The notes beneath the pieces were generated by a model. It was not told where the DNA came from. It searched no databases and saw nothing but the letters and a program-made list of their open reading frames with translations. From Fidelibacterota bacterium (lineage in GTDB: Bacteria; Fidelibacterota; UBA2242; JAFGTP01): a DNA stretch of 64,000 bases. How positions within the stretch are numbered: the stretch's first letter is position 1; every line of letters begins with the position of its first letter. Made by a program: the position numbers and the translations under genes. Positions 54,698 through 63,294 of this stretch are shown piece by piece. Location: assembly GCA_016934035.1 (NCBI GenBank), contig JAFGTP010000004.1, positions 24,059-88,058 on the forward strand, written 5' to 3'.

Positions 54698-54730
54698 AAA
54701 AAAACCTTCGCTTTTTAGCGAAGGTTTTTT
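54696..54730. terminator. Bidirectional rho-independent terminator
   Basis: A 12-bp stem (AAAACCTTCGCT / AGCGAAGGTTTT) with a TTTT loop, with an A run on the left and a T run on the right. It lies between the convergent GH3 and TPR-lipoprotein genes and can serve both. Confidence 0.92.
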
Positions 54731-54752
54731 CTATACATAAATTGGATATTTA

Positions 54753-56189
54753 TTAATATTCTTCCAGGTTGCGTTTCAGTTCCATGGCCTGTTGCATTAT
54801 TGAGGATTCAGGATCGGCATTTTCCCATAATTTCAGAAAATGGTCCATATAATGTTGGGCTTTGTTGATTTCATCCTTTTCATAATAAAACCGGCTGATA
54901 TTGATTAACGAAACAGGATTATTGGGATTTTTTTTCAGGATATTTTGCAATCCTTCGATGGCTTCATCTATTTTTCCATCCAGACCTAAAGATATGTAAT
55001 ATTTATTCTGAATTTTTGCCGGATAAATATCACCGGTGATACCGGCAGCAGTCTTGAATTTATCAGCAGCAACAGCGTAATGCTCTTGCGCAATAGCCAG
55101 TTCCCCTTCCAGAATGGACACTAATTTCACATAATTTTTATCCTTGTACTGAATTTTTGAGCAGAAATCATCGATTTCCTTTTCAGCAGCAGTATAGTTT
55201 TTTTGTTTGATTTTCAGAAGGATTTTCAGAAAATTGGATTCAACCCGGGGAATGATGTCCTTGATTTTGTCATATTCGATTTCCAGGTTTTCCAGATCGT
55301 TGAAGTCAAAATATAAATAAAACAGAAAATTATTGATTTGATGGATACCGGGCACATGGTCTGAATAGGTTCTGGCAATTTCAGCATGTTGTACCGCCTT
55401 TTGAAACTGACCGAGTTCTTTATAGGCATCTGCAATCTTTAAATAAATAACAGCCGCTAAAAATTTGTTTTGTTCAAACTGATGATGCCGGGTATCAATG
55501 AGTTCACCTAAAAATTTCAGGGTTTCGTGATATTTTCCGGTAATCATATAAAATTCAGCCATGCTATCATAAGGATTGAGAATATTGGGGGCAACGGCCA
55601 CATATTTTTCAAAATATTTCTGGGCATCGCGATAATAGCCCTGCAGGGCATAGGAATATCCGATCATGTTGTAGGCCATGGCATAATCGGAAAATTTTTC
55701 AATAATCTGAAAGTAGATTTCACGACATTTTTCATAATCCGCTGTCTGAAAGGCTTTTTGAGCGATCCGGGCCTGGACATCCAGCCGGTCAGGAAATTCA
55801 GCGATCAGGGAATCTTCGATTCTCGCAGCCTGTTCTACATTGCCCATGAATCTTGTGTAGGAATTTTCAATGATCAATTTTTCAAAACGGGAAGCCTTTT
55901 TTGACAGGTTGTAAGCTTTTAAAAGATAGATTTTCGCACTGTCTTTTTCATCATTATTGTAAAACACATCAGCCATGTAAAGGGGAACGATGGCAAAACT
56001 TGTATCAGCCCTGTAGGCTTTTTTATAAAGTTCCTGAGCTTTGCCTGCATTAAAACTCAATTGCGCTTCTCTCCCTTTCAGAAAATAATCCCGCGCAGTT
56101 TCAGATTTTGTCGTCCATTCGGATTTTTTACTGCATGCAGAGACCAGTAAAAACAAGATAAGCCCATAATATATAAGATTTTTTCCCAT
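54753..56189 (-). CDS. TPR-repeat lipoprotein
   Basis: 478 residues. The signal peptide ends in LLVSACSKK (Cys 19). The rest is a string of about ten tetratricopeptide repeats, e.g. GKAQELYKKAYRADTSFAI, AYNMIGYSYALQGYYRDAQK and LINISRFYYEKDEINKAQHY, each helix-turn-helix with small residues at the TPR positions 8, 20 and 27. It should act as a protein-interaction scaffold on the periplasmic side of the outer membrane. Divergent from the GT4 gene, convergent with GH3. No enzymatic motif; the partner is unknown. Confidence 0.9.
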   Translation of the reverse strand: MGKNLIYYGLILFLLVSACSKKSEWTTKSETARDYFLKGREAQLSFNAGKAQELYKKAYRADTSFAIVPLYMADVFYNNDEKDSAKIYLLKAYNLSKKASRFEKLIIENSYTRFMGNVEQAARIEDSLIAEFPDRLDVQARIAQKAFQTADYEKCREIYFQIIEKFSDYAMAYNMIGYSYALQGYYRDAQKYFEKYVAVAPNILNPYDSMAEFYMITGKYHETLKFLGELIDTRHHQFEQNKFLAAVIYLKIADAYKELGQFQKAVQHAEIARTYSDHVPGIHQINNFLFYLYFDFNDLENLEIEYDKIKDIIPRVESNFLKILLKIKQKNYTAAEKEIDDFCSKIQYKDKNYVKLVSILEGELAIAQEHYAVAADKFKTAAGITGDIYPAKIQNKYYISLGLDGKIDEAIEGLQNILKKNPNNPVSLINISRFYYEKDEINKAQHYMDHFLKLWENADPESSIMQQAMELKRNLEEY

Positions 56190-56298
56190 ATTTTATTATA
56201 TATCAAAACCACCAGAAAAACAACTAATATTTTATTTTAATTATGGACTGATTTGTTTATATTTTCCGACCTTTTAATATCAAAAAAATGGAATTTTC

Positions 56299-57549
56299 AT
56301 GAATCCTATTAAACAAGTAGTTATGCTCCATTATGCTGTTCCTCCTGTCGTTGGCGGTGTCGAATTTATGATTGAGCCTTTATGTTCCTTATTTACAAAA
56401 AACGGCTGGCATGTCTCTCTCATTGCCGGTAAAGGCAACATCAGCCGTCCTAATATCCAAACGACCCTTTTGCCTGAACTGAACCCGGAACACCCGGTGA
56501 TTCAGCGATTACAGGAAAATCTGAAAACCGGTTCGTTTCCCGAAAATTATGAAACGGAAGTCCTAAATTTTGAAAAAAAACTAATGACCCATATCGGTAA
56601 CATTAAAAACATTATCATCCATAATATGATGACCATGCCTTTTAATTTCACTGCGACTCATGCGCTCTACAATTACATTAAAAAAAACCCCCATAAAAAT
56701 TTCTTTGTCTGGGTCCACGATTTGGCCTATCTCATGGATGACCATCGCAAATATCTTTTCGACCAAATACCTTGGACAATTCTGAAAACAGCCCAGAAAA
56801 ATGTCAATTACATCACCATATCCAGGTTTCGGAAAAAACAAGCTCTTGAATTGATGGGTTTACCATCCAACAAAATCCAGATCATTCCCAACGGTATCGA
56901 CATTTTTGATTTTTTACAGATCCATGAGCCGACAAAATTATTTTTAAAAAAGACCGGACTGAAAATATTGTCCCGTTTGCTTCTGGTCCCGGCCCGAATT
57001 TTACCCAGAAAAAACCTTTTGAGAAACCTCACCATTTTAGCCGAGTTGCTCGGATACAGCCCCGGCATTACCATGATTATTACCGGGTTTTCAAACCTTG
57101 GTGATACACTGTCTCAAGAATATTTTAGTCAACTGAAGGAGCAGGCCAGAAAACTCAATCTAAAAAGTGAAAATCTCATTTTTCTGGAGGATTTCAGGCA
57201 GGAATTGAACCTGAACGAAAAGGACAACCGTGAAATTGTCCAGGACCTGTACCGTCTTTGTAAAGCTGTGATGTTATTGAGCAATGATGAAGGCTTTGGT
57301 ATTCCGCTTCTGGAAGCAGGTATTACACATAAACCTCTGATTTTATCTGATTTACCGGTATTTCACGAAGTCGCCGGCCATGAGGCAATTTTCATATCCG
57401 AAGTCGAGCCTGCCGACGAAGCAGCAAAAACAATTTACCAACATTTATTCAAAGGCTCGGAAACACAATCCCTAATGTTTGAAAAAGTAATCCAGCACTA
57501 TTCCTGGGATGTTATCTGGGAAAATTACCTGTCCGCTCTTTTTGTCTAA
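56299..57549 (+). CDS. Glycosyltransferase family 4 protein
   Basis: 416 residues, GT-B fold. The N-terminal domain has MLHYAVPPVVGGVEFMIEPL (acceptor loop), SLIAGKGNISRP and FFVWVHDLAYLMDD. The C-terminal donor-binding domain has IIPNGIDIFDFL, LVPARILPRKNLLRNLTILA, IIFLEDF-type strands and the EX7E motif NDEGFGIPLLEAGITHKPLI, followed by LSDLPVFHEVAGHEAIFI. It is cytoplasmic and probably transfers a sugar to an envelope polysaccharide or to mannosylglycerate-type products; the acceptor is unknown. It stands alone between the TPR gene and phoR, with which it is convergent. Confidence 0.92.
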   Translation: MNPIKQVVMLHYAVPPVVGGVEFMIEPLCSLFTKNGWHVSLIAGKGNISRPNIQTTLLPELNPEHPVIQRLQENLKTGSFPENYETEVLNFEKKLMTHIGNIKNIIIHNMMTMPFNFTATHALYNYIKKNPHKNFFVWVHDLAYLMDDHRKYLFDQIPWTILKTAQKNVNYITISRFRKKQALELMGLPSNKIQIIPNGIDIFDFLQIHEPTKLFLKKTGLKILSRLLLVPARILPRKNLLRNLTILAELLGYSPGITMIITGFSNLGDTLSQEYFSQLKEQARKLNLKSENLIFLEDFRQELNLNEKDNREIVQDLYRLCKAVMLLSNDEGFGIPLLEAGITHKPLILSDLPVFHEVAGHEAIFISEVEPADEAAKTIYQHLFKGSETQSLMFEKVIQHYSWDVIWENYLSALFV

Positions 57550-59289
57550 TCAACTGACCGGCTGAAGGACCGGCAGTTCAATGATGAATTCGGTCCCCTC
57601 ATTTTTCTCACTCTTCAGCGTGATTTCACCATGATGCTGCATCACAATGTGCTTAACAATCGACAACCCTAGTCCGGTCCCCCCCATCTTGCGGGAACGA
57701 GACTTGTCAACCACATAAAATCGTTCAAAAACACGATGCAGGTGCTTTTCAGGAATTCCTATGCCGGTATCTTTGATACTTATTTGAATTTTATCCTTCA
57801 TTTTTTCTGTACTCACTGAGATTCCACCCAAATCGGTATATTTGGCTGAATTATCGATCAGGTTGATCAACAACTGTTCCAGTTTGAACCGGTCACCGTC
57901 AATTTCCAAAGCGTCCGGGTCCAGACTTTTCTCAAAATAGAGGTTTTTCTCCCTGATTTTCAATTCTACAACTTTCTGAACATCATTGATGAGGTTTTCA
58001 AGGTTGACCTTTTCGATATCCAGTTTGGACTTTCTGGATTCCAGCGATGACAAAGCCAGAAGATCTTTGACAATATTGATCAATCGGTCGGTGTGTTTTT
58101 CCAGAATTTCAAAATAATGTTTTTTTGTCTCATCGGTCTCTTCTTCCTGGAGAGTTTCCACGAACCCTTTGATAGCCGTCAGAGGCGTCCTTAATTCATG
58201 GCTTACATTGGAGACAAAATCCTTTTTAATCTGTTCCAACTGCTTCATTTCGGTGATATTTTTAAGGCTGAAGATGATATCACCTCTGGACTCAATCTGT
58301 GACAATGAAAAAATGAAATCCATATCACGCCAGTGAATGGTTTCCATGGATACATTTTCATTCTTTTTAACTTTATCTATCAGAATGCCAAAAAATTTAT
58401 CATGAAATATTTCGCTATAATGCTTACCCACCATCTCCTGCCCGGCAATGCGAGCCATTTCCGGATTGGCCAGGATAATATTTCCCCCTTTGTCCAATAC
58501 TACGATGCCCTCTTTTATGGATTCCAGCAGACAATTCAAGGTTTCCTTTTCATCCTTAACTTTTCCGAAGAGTTCCTGTATTCGGGATGTCATTTCATTA
58601 AATGTATCGGCCAGAGTTTTGAAATCGCCCTGGTTGATGATCTCCACTTTGGTGGCAAAATCACCTTTGGATACACTCAGTGCCGCATTTTTTAGATGAG
58701 AAACCGGATTGGATATGGAACGACTGATGACGATGGCCACTACTAAGGATATGAAAAAAACCAAATAAGAAGCTTTGATGAGCTTGTTCCGCAAATCATT
58801 GATATAGATATTGATATTTTTTAAAAACATCGACGAGCGAATCACACCAATTACTTCACTTTCTCTGACAAGGGCCTGTGCGACGTACAACATTTCTTTT
58901 TTCAGGGTATTGCTATAACGCACCGAACTTCCAATTTCCTGATGCATAATGGCATAATCAATCTCAAACCGATGTCGATGGTTTTCCATTGTTTTGGGAT
59001 TGTGTTCCGAATCCGCGCGGACAATCCCCAGAGTATCAATGAGGGTGATACGAACGCCGAGTTTCTTTCCGGCTTCCTTGATAAAACTATCAATTGAATC
59101 GCTGTCAAAATATTCAATTGCTTTTTCTTCCAGGGCCAGGTTTATTTTTTCCAATTCCCCTTTTATTATATCATTATAGTTATTTTTCATCACTCGAAAA
59201 CTGGTATACAGCGTCAGCACGAGCAGTAAAAAAATAATGAAAATAAAACCTGAAAAAATATTAATAAAAAAGTTAGATACCCTGGCCAT
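57550..59289 (-). CDS. phoR: PhoR-type sensor histidine kinase
   Basis: 579 residues. TM1 at about 10-30, a periplasmic domain (31-170), TM2 at about 172-190, HAMP (190-243), PAS (about 250-345; ESIKEGIVVLDKGGNIILAN), HisKA with the phosphorylated His364 in FVSNVSHELRTPLTAIKG, and HATPase with LLINLIDNSAKYT, KDTGIGIPEKHLHRVFERF and RKMGGTGLGLSIVKHI. With the PhoB-like regulator two genes upstream it should sense phosphate limitation, but the large periplasmic domain, absent in E. coli PhoR, resembles the Bacillus and Bacteroidota versions. Last gene of the phoB-porin-phoR unit, 10 bases after the porin stop. Confidence 0.93.
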   Translation of the reverse strand: MARVSNFFINIFSGFIFIIFLLLVLTLYTSFRVMKNNYNDIIKGELEKINLALEEKAIEYFDSDSIDSFIKEAGKKLGVRITLIDTLGIVRADSEHNPKTMENHRHRFEIDYAIMHQEIGSSVRYSNTLKKEMLYVAQALVRESEVIGVIRSSMFLKNINIYINDLRNKLIKASYLVFFISLVVAIVISRSISNPVSHLKNAALSVSKGDFATKVEIINQGDFKTLADTFNEMTSRIQELFGKVKDEKETLNCLLESIKEGIVVLDKGGNIILANPEMARIAGQEMVGKHYSEIFHDKFFGILIDKVKKNENVSMETIHWRDMDFIFSLSQIESRGDIIFSLKNITEMKQLEQIKKDFVSNVSHELRTPLTAIKGFVETLQEEETDETKKHYFEILEKHTDRLINIVKDLLALSSLESRKSKLDIEKVNLENLINDVQKVVELKIREKNLYFEKSLDPDALEIDGDRFKLEQLLINLIDNSAKYTDLGGISVSTEKMKDKIQISIKDTGIGIPEKHLHRVFERFYVVDKSRSRKMGGTGLGLSIVKHIVMQHHGEITLKSEKNEGTEFIIELPVLQPVS

Positions 59290-59299
59290 AAAACCCCAC

Positions 59300-60334
59300 C
59301 TAAAAATTATAAGTCATTGTCATTCTTGAAACGATGTCTGCACCTTTGATACCGGCATTATCAAACAAATAATCGTTGTAAAGAAGGTTCGGCATAATTG
59401 AAATATTCTTCCTCAGCTTGTATTCAATTCCTGCAATCAACACATTTTGCCTGTAATCCTGCTCCTCCGAAACGATGTAGTAAGAGTATGTGAAAGCCAG
59501 TGTCAATTTCTGGCTGACACACCAAGCTGCCGGCATGGAAAGCAGTTGAATGTCTCCTTTTTCTGCAGATTTCATCAATTTGTTTTTCTGGTAAGTATAT
59601 TGAATGCCCCATCGCAGATAATCATTCTTATATCCAGTGAATACCTGGGCGGTAAATTCATCATACTTACCATTTTGGGATAAACGATAGTCTGTATAAA
59701 CTTCATAAATCAGGTGTTCGGCCTGTTGGCTGAGACTGAGACTGTGCAATTTATCTATTCTTCCGGTCTGTTCCGAAGCGTTGGACTCACCGTTGCCCGT
59801 AAAAAAATGATAATTGATATTTTTCAAAACTTTACCTTTCAGTGAAATTCCAAAATCCCGGGAACTTCGAATTTCAAAATAATCTGAAGCTGTTTTTTCC
59901 ATCTTTCTGTATCCCCAAAAATCCTCAATTACGGCAAAGGCCGGACTGCCGGAGATTCCAAAAGCAACAAAATGCTGGTCATGGTATTGCCATTTTAAAT
60001 AGGCATCCTTAACCTCTGGTGTGATTTTAGAATAGGAAAAATCATTGTTGTTCATTTCAAATCTCAGTTTGAATGAAAAATCCTCTTCTATTTTCTGATC
60101 AAAAGACAAATAGATCCTGCGAAACTGGTAACCGCTTCGGTCATCCGTATAAACCTGCCTCATAATTTTTGGCTTATAGTTAGCATGAACTTTGACCTCA
60201 GCAGCATGGATATTATAAAAATCAGAGATTACAAAACCAGAAATATTCAACTCTCCGGGCTCCCCGGCTTCAAGAATCAAACTAAACACTAAAAGAAACA
60301 AAATTTTAAACAATCGATAAAAAATTCTTCGCAT
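59300..60334 (-). CDS. OprP/OprO-like outer-membrane porin
   Basis: The start is the ATG at 60334 with GAGGGG seven bases upstream; about 344 residues. A signal peptide ends near LILEAGEP. The rest is a transmembrane beta-barrel: YQFRRIYLSFDQKIEEDFSF, FKLRFEMNNNDFSYSKI, DAYLKWQYHDQHFVAFGISG and the C-terminal SRMTMTYNF with terminal Phe. The overall pattern is that of phosphate-selective porins O and P. Its place between phoB and phoR in one transcript is unusual and supports phosphate or phosphate-ester uptake. A run of 11-base-spaced TTAA-type repeats lies upstream (60393-60420). Confidence 0.8.
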   Translation of the reverse strand: MRRIFYRLFKILFLLVFSLILEAGEPGELNISGFVISDFYNIHAAEVKVHANYKPKIMRQVYTDDRSGYQFRRIYLSFDQKIEEDFSFKLRFEMNNNDFSYSKITPEVKDAYLKWQYHDQHFVAFGISGSPAFAVIEDFWGYRKMEKTASDYFEIRSSRDFGISLKGKVLKNINYHFFTGNGESNASEQTGRIDKLHSLSLSQQAEHLIYEVYTDYRLSQNGKYDEFTAQVFTGYKNDYLRWGIQYTYQKNKLMKSAEKGDIQLLSMPAAWCVSQKLTLAFTYSYYIVSEEQDYRQNVLIAGIEYKLRKNISIMPNLLYNDYLFDNAGIKGADIVSRMTMTYNF

Positions 60335-60392
60335 TGACCAACCCCTCAATTTCGCTATAATGTACAAAACTGTGGCAATAATAAGAATTGAG

Positions 60393-60420
60393 AGTTAGAA
60401 TCAAATTAAAGAATTGTTAA
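60393..60420 (-). promoter_or_regulatory. Candidate Pho box before the porin gene
   Basis: On the minus strand TTAACA, TTAATT and CTAACT repeat with a period of 11 bases in the 99-base gap between phoB and the porin start. Pho boxes are built of such 11-base direct repeats. The region is AT-rich, so chance is a fair alternative. Confidence 0.4.
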
Positions 60421-60433
60421 GATTTAATAAATT

Positions 60434-61111
60434 TTATTCCAAAATGAATTTATACCCGACCCCAACCACAGTCTTCAAATAATCACTGTGATTTCCTAAT
60501 TTTTTTCGTATCCGTCCGATATGCACATCAATAGTCCGGTCCACAACATAGGTATCATCCTGCCAGATTCGGCTCAATAAAAACTCACGGGGAAATACTT
60601 TGTTGGGATGAGAGCAGAGAAAAGCGAGTATTTCGAACTCCTTTCGGGGAAAGAAAACATTCATTCCATCAATTTTGACTGTATAATCCGTTTTATTGAT
60701 TTCAATATTGTATACATTAATTTTATCTTTTTCATAAGATGGTTCATCAGTTCGGCGAAAAATGGTTTTAATACGGGACATCAGGCTTTTCATGCTAAAG
60801 GGTTTTTTCACATAATCATCAGCACCCAGTTCCAGACCCAGCACTTCATCAAATTCTGAATCCTTAGCAGTAAGAAAAATTATCGGTACATTATTGTTGT
60901 TTTTTCGAAGGTCTTTGCAAACATCGTAACCATCTTTTTCCGGCATCATTACATCGAGTAGTATCATGTCGATATCTTTATTGGCGACGATTTTTAATGC
61001 TTCCACTCCATTTTCTGCTTCAAATACATTATAGTTGTTTTTAATGAGGTTGAGACTGATTAATTTTCGAATGTCTTCTTCGTCATCGACCACCAAAATA
61101 TTTTTTGACAT
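60434..61111 (-). CDS. phoB: PhoB/OmpR-type response regulator
   Basis: 225 residues. The receiver domain (1-118) has NILVVDDEEDIRKLI (acidic Asp pair), phosphorylated Asp53 in DMILLDVMMPEKDGYDV, FLTAKDSEFDEVLGLELGAD with Thr, and conserved Lys in DYVKKPFSMKSLMSRI. The C-terminal winged-helix DNA-binding domain (about 130-225) ends with RTIDVHIGRIRKKLG and VGVGYKFILE. An AAAGGA ribosome-binding site precedes the ATG. First gene of phoB-porin-phoR. In low phosphate it should activate the Pho regulon. Confidence 0.94.
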   Translation of the reverse strand: MSKNILVVDDEEDIRKLISLNLIKNNYNVFEAENGVEALKIVANKDIDMILLDVMMPEKDGYDVCKDLRKNNNNVPIIFLTAKDSEFDEVLGLELGADDYVKKPFSMKSLMSRIKTIFRRTDEPSYEKDKINVYNIEINKTDYTVKIDGMNVFFPRKEFEILAFLCSHPNKVFPREFLLSRIWQDDTYVVDRTIDVHIGRIRKKLGNHSDYLKTVVGVGYKFILE

Positions 61112-61228
61112 TTTTTGTCCTTTCGTTTCATTGCATTTTCATTTTATTCATAATAAGTTAATTATCATTAATTTGTTTTAAGTTAAGCCGCTGTAAATTT
61201 TTCGTTAATTGATAAAAACAGGTGAAAT

Positions 61229-62182
61229 ATGAAACCAAGAATCGTCGTAAGCAAATGTCTGGGGTTTGACCAATGTCGGTATAATGGCCAAACCATTCCG
61301 GACAAATTTATCGAAAAGTTAACTGAATTTGCAGAAATCATTACCGTTTGCCCGGAAGTGGAAATCGGACTGGGAATCCCCCGTCATCCCGTGCGACTTG
61401 GAAAAAAAGGAGAGAAAACCTATCTCATTCAGCCGGCCACGGACCTGGATGTCACACACAAAATGGAAACCTTTACCTCAACTTTTCTCTCTTCCCTGGA
61501 AGATATTGATGGCTTCATTATGAAAAACAGGTCCCCTTCCTGCGGCATCAATGATGTAAAAATCTATCATTCCTTAAATAAACTATCAGCATCCACCAGA
61601 GGGACCGGCATTTTTGGTGGTAGTATCCAAGATTTTTTTCCCTTTGCGGCCATGGAAGATGAAGGTCGTCTCAAAAACCTGTCAATCAGGGAATATTTTC
61701 TGACAAGACTATATGTTAACCTTCGGTTTCGGTCCGTCAAAAAATCCGGCAATATGAAGTCCTTGGTAAAATTTCAAACGGAACACAAATATCTTTTTAT
61801 GGCCCATAACCAGGAAGCCTATCGGACCGGCGGACAAATCGTGGCCAATCATGAAAAAGATACCTTTGAAAAGGTCATTAAAAAATATGAAGAAAATATG
61901 TCCAGAATTATGAAAAAACCGGCTAAAATTCAGGCCACGATCAATGCGATCCATCATATTTTCGGCGGATTTTCCAAAAACCTATCCAAAGATGAAAAAG
62001 TATTTTTTCTGAATACCGTTGAAGAATATCGTGATGAAAGAATTACGCTGACTACCATCATCCACCTGCTGAAATCCTATGCCGTTCGGTTTGAATCGCA
62101 ATTTGTAAAAGACCAGATATTTTTAAATCCTTTTCCTGCTGATTTAGTGAGTTCAGCCAATTCCGGGAAAAAGTCTATGTAA
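61229..62182 (+). CDS. TudS (DUF523) - DUF1722 fusion protein
   Basis: 317 residues. The N-terminal half is DUF523/TudS: KPRIVVSKCLGFDQCRYNGQ, TVCPEVEIGLGIPRHPVRL and IMKNRSPSCGINDVKIYH, whose three Cys (in SKC, VCP and SCG) match the residues that hold the iron-sulfur cluster of thiouracil desulfidase. The C-terminal half is DUF1722 (YbgA-like): VKFQTEHKYLFMAHNQEAYR, GRYEEN-type helix and NAIHHIFGGFSKNLSKDEK. The fusion is common in bacteria. It may remove sulfur from thiouracil in salvage. Divergent from phoB; ends in a gene-poor stretch. Confidence 0.92.
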   Translation: MKPRIVVSKCLGFDQCRYNGQTIPDKFIEKLTEFAEIITVCPEVEIGLGIPRHPVRLGKKGEKTYLIQPATDLDVTHKMETFTSTFLSSLEDIDGFIMKNRSPSCGINDVKIYHSLNKLSASTRGTGIFGGSIQDFFPFAAMEDEGRLKNLSIREYFLTRLYVNLRFRSVKKSGNMKSLVKFQTEHKYLFMAHNQEAYRTGGQIVANHEKDTFEKVIKKYEENMSRIMKKPAKIQATINAIHHIFGGFSKNLSKDEKVFFLNTVEEYRDERITLTTIIHLLKSYAVRFESQFVKDQIFLNPFPADLVSSANSGKKSM

Positions 62183-62682
62183 TGGAAGTCTATTAAGCAA
62201 CAAAATAATTTTAACACAAAAATTCTTGTAGTATTGTAATTAATAGATACAATTATTTTCCGACAGAATTTCTTAATTTTTCAAGATCAGCCTAAACGCA
62301 AAGATTTTGCAGAGTCCAGCCTATTCAGGCCTTTAATCAAAAAACTCCTCTTCAATAATTCTTTTTTTCGTCTGTTACTGGATGGTTAAAAATAAAAAAT
62401 GTGAAATGTCATAATGCCACAACTAGTTCAATAAAAATATTGTATAATTTGTTTTAAAAAATACAAGTAACGTATATTATTTAACATAAATTGGATTTAG
62501 AAAAATTACTCACCTATTTATGGCTACCAAATTTGGGTTATTTTTTATCATATTTATCCTAGGAAACATCTTATAGATGATAATTTCCATTGACACTTTT
62601 CCAAGTCCTAGGCAATAATAGGAATTATCATCTACAGTTGGATACGGTAAAATTGACCCAAAAGACTTATATCCAATTTACG
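62183..62682. repeat. Gene-free stretch with nested inverted repeats
   Basis: About 500 bases without a credible gene. Two nested inverted repeats: outer TAAATTGGAT (62487-62496) with ATCCAATTTA (62671-62680), enclosing about 195 bases; inner TAGATGATAATT-T-CC (62574-62588) with GGAATTATCATCTA (62621-62634), leaving a 32-base loop. The word ACATAAATTGGAT also occurs at 54735-54747. The size and layout are those of a small miniature element or of a folded RNA, but target-site duplications are not evident. Confidence 0.45.
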
Positions 62683-63168
62683 TCATTTACTATTTTTGTC
62701 AACAATTTGAAACCATTCCGGTACTGGTCGCCGACTCCATTTGGCAAAACGTATTTTATCATAAAGGTAAAAATTCCGGTAACCTTGTACAGGATCACCT
62801 GCCACCTGGTATTCTTTCGGCATGGCCTGGGGAAATTCGGTCAACCCTTTATCCGGAATCGGGGGTTCCGACAATGAGCGAATAATTTCTGCAGATTTAT
62901 GATCTTCCCTTTTCCCGTAACGATATTTATATTCATCATTCAGGGCCAGACCAAGATCGCGCAGCCATTTCCAATTGCTCAAAGATTCTCCGGCCCATAA
63001 TGTACAGGGATGCTTTTTATGGGTTGATTTGTAGGGAGCCTGAAGACCGTTTTCATTCAGAACGGTACACAACATCTGGGCATATTCCAATATCATTTTA
63101 ATAACATGCTGGTCCGCATGATAGGTTGCACATTTCTGAATATCCTTATCTAATAAAAAAATGTTCAT
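62683..63168 (-). CDS. Small conserved protein of phage/bacterial distribution, unknown function
   Basis: 161 residues. MNIFLLDKDIQKCATYHADQ, HVIKMILEYAQMLCTVLNEN, YKSTHKKHPCTLWAGESLSN, WKWLRDLGLALNDEYKYRYG and FPQAMPKEYQV are conserved in a family I recall from cyanophages and scattered bacteria, uncharacterised. Conserved Asp, His, Lys and Tyr residues (DADQHV, THKKHPC, RYGKR) could form an active site. No signal peptide. Alone between the repeat stretch and the T9SS-type gene; no other phage gene is around. Confidence 0.8.
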   Translation of the reverse strand: MNIFLLDKDIQKCATYHADQHVIKMILEYAQMLCTVLNENGLQAPYKSTHKKHPCTLWAGESLSNWKWLRDLGLALNDEYKYRYGKREDHKSAEIIRSLSEPPIPDKGLTEFPQAMPKEYQVAGDPVQGYRNFYLYDKIRFAKWSRRPVPEWFQIVDKNSK

Positions 63169-63231
63169 GTTATAATGATGCTTCGATTATCCTGAAAGTT
63201 ACAATCATTAAACCTAAAAATATTTTTATAA

Positions 63232-63270
63232 TAAAAAAAAGAGGCACGAACCGGGTAATTCATGCCTCTT
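63232..63270 (-). terminator. Rho-independent terminator after the T9SS-cargo gene
   Basis: A stem AAGAGGCA / TGCCTCTT, with further GAA/TTC pairs beyond a T/G mismatch, then eight T on the minus strand; it lies about 25 bases after the stop codon. Confidence 0.9.
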
Positions 63271-63294
63271 GGGGTGGGTTGGACAAACTGTCAC

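Noticed and set aside
61158..61181. TTAA words at 10-base intervals upstream of phoB, as a possible autoregulatory Pho box
   Set aside because: The region is AT-rich, the spacing is 10 rather than 11 bases and the flanking bases are not conserved between the repeats.
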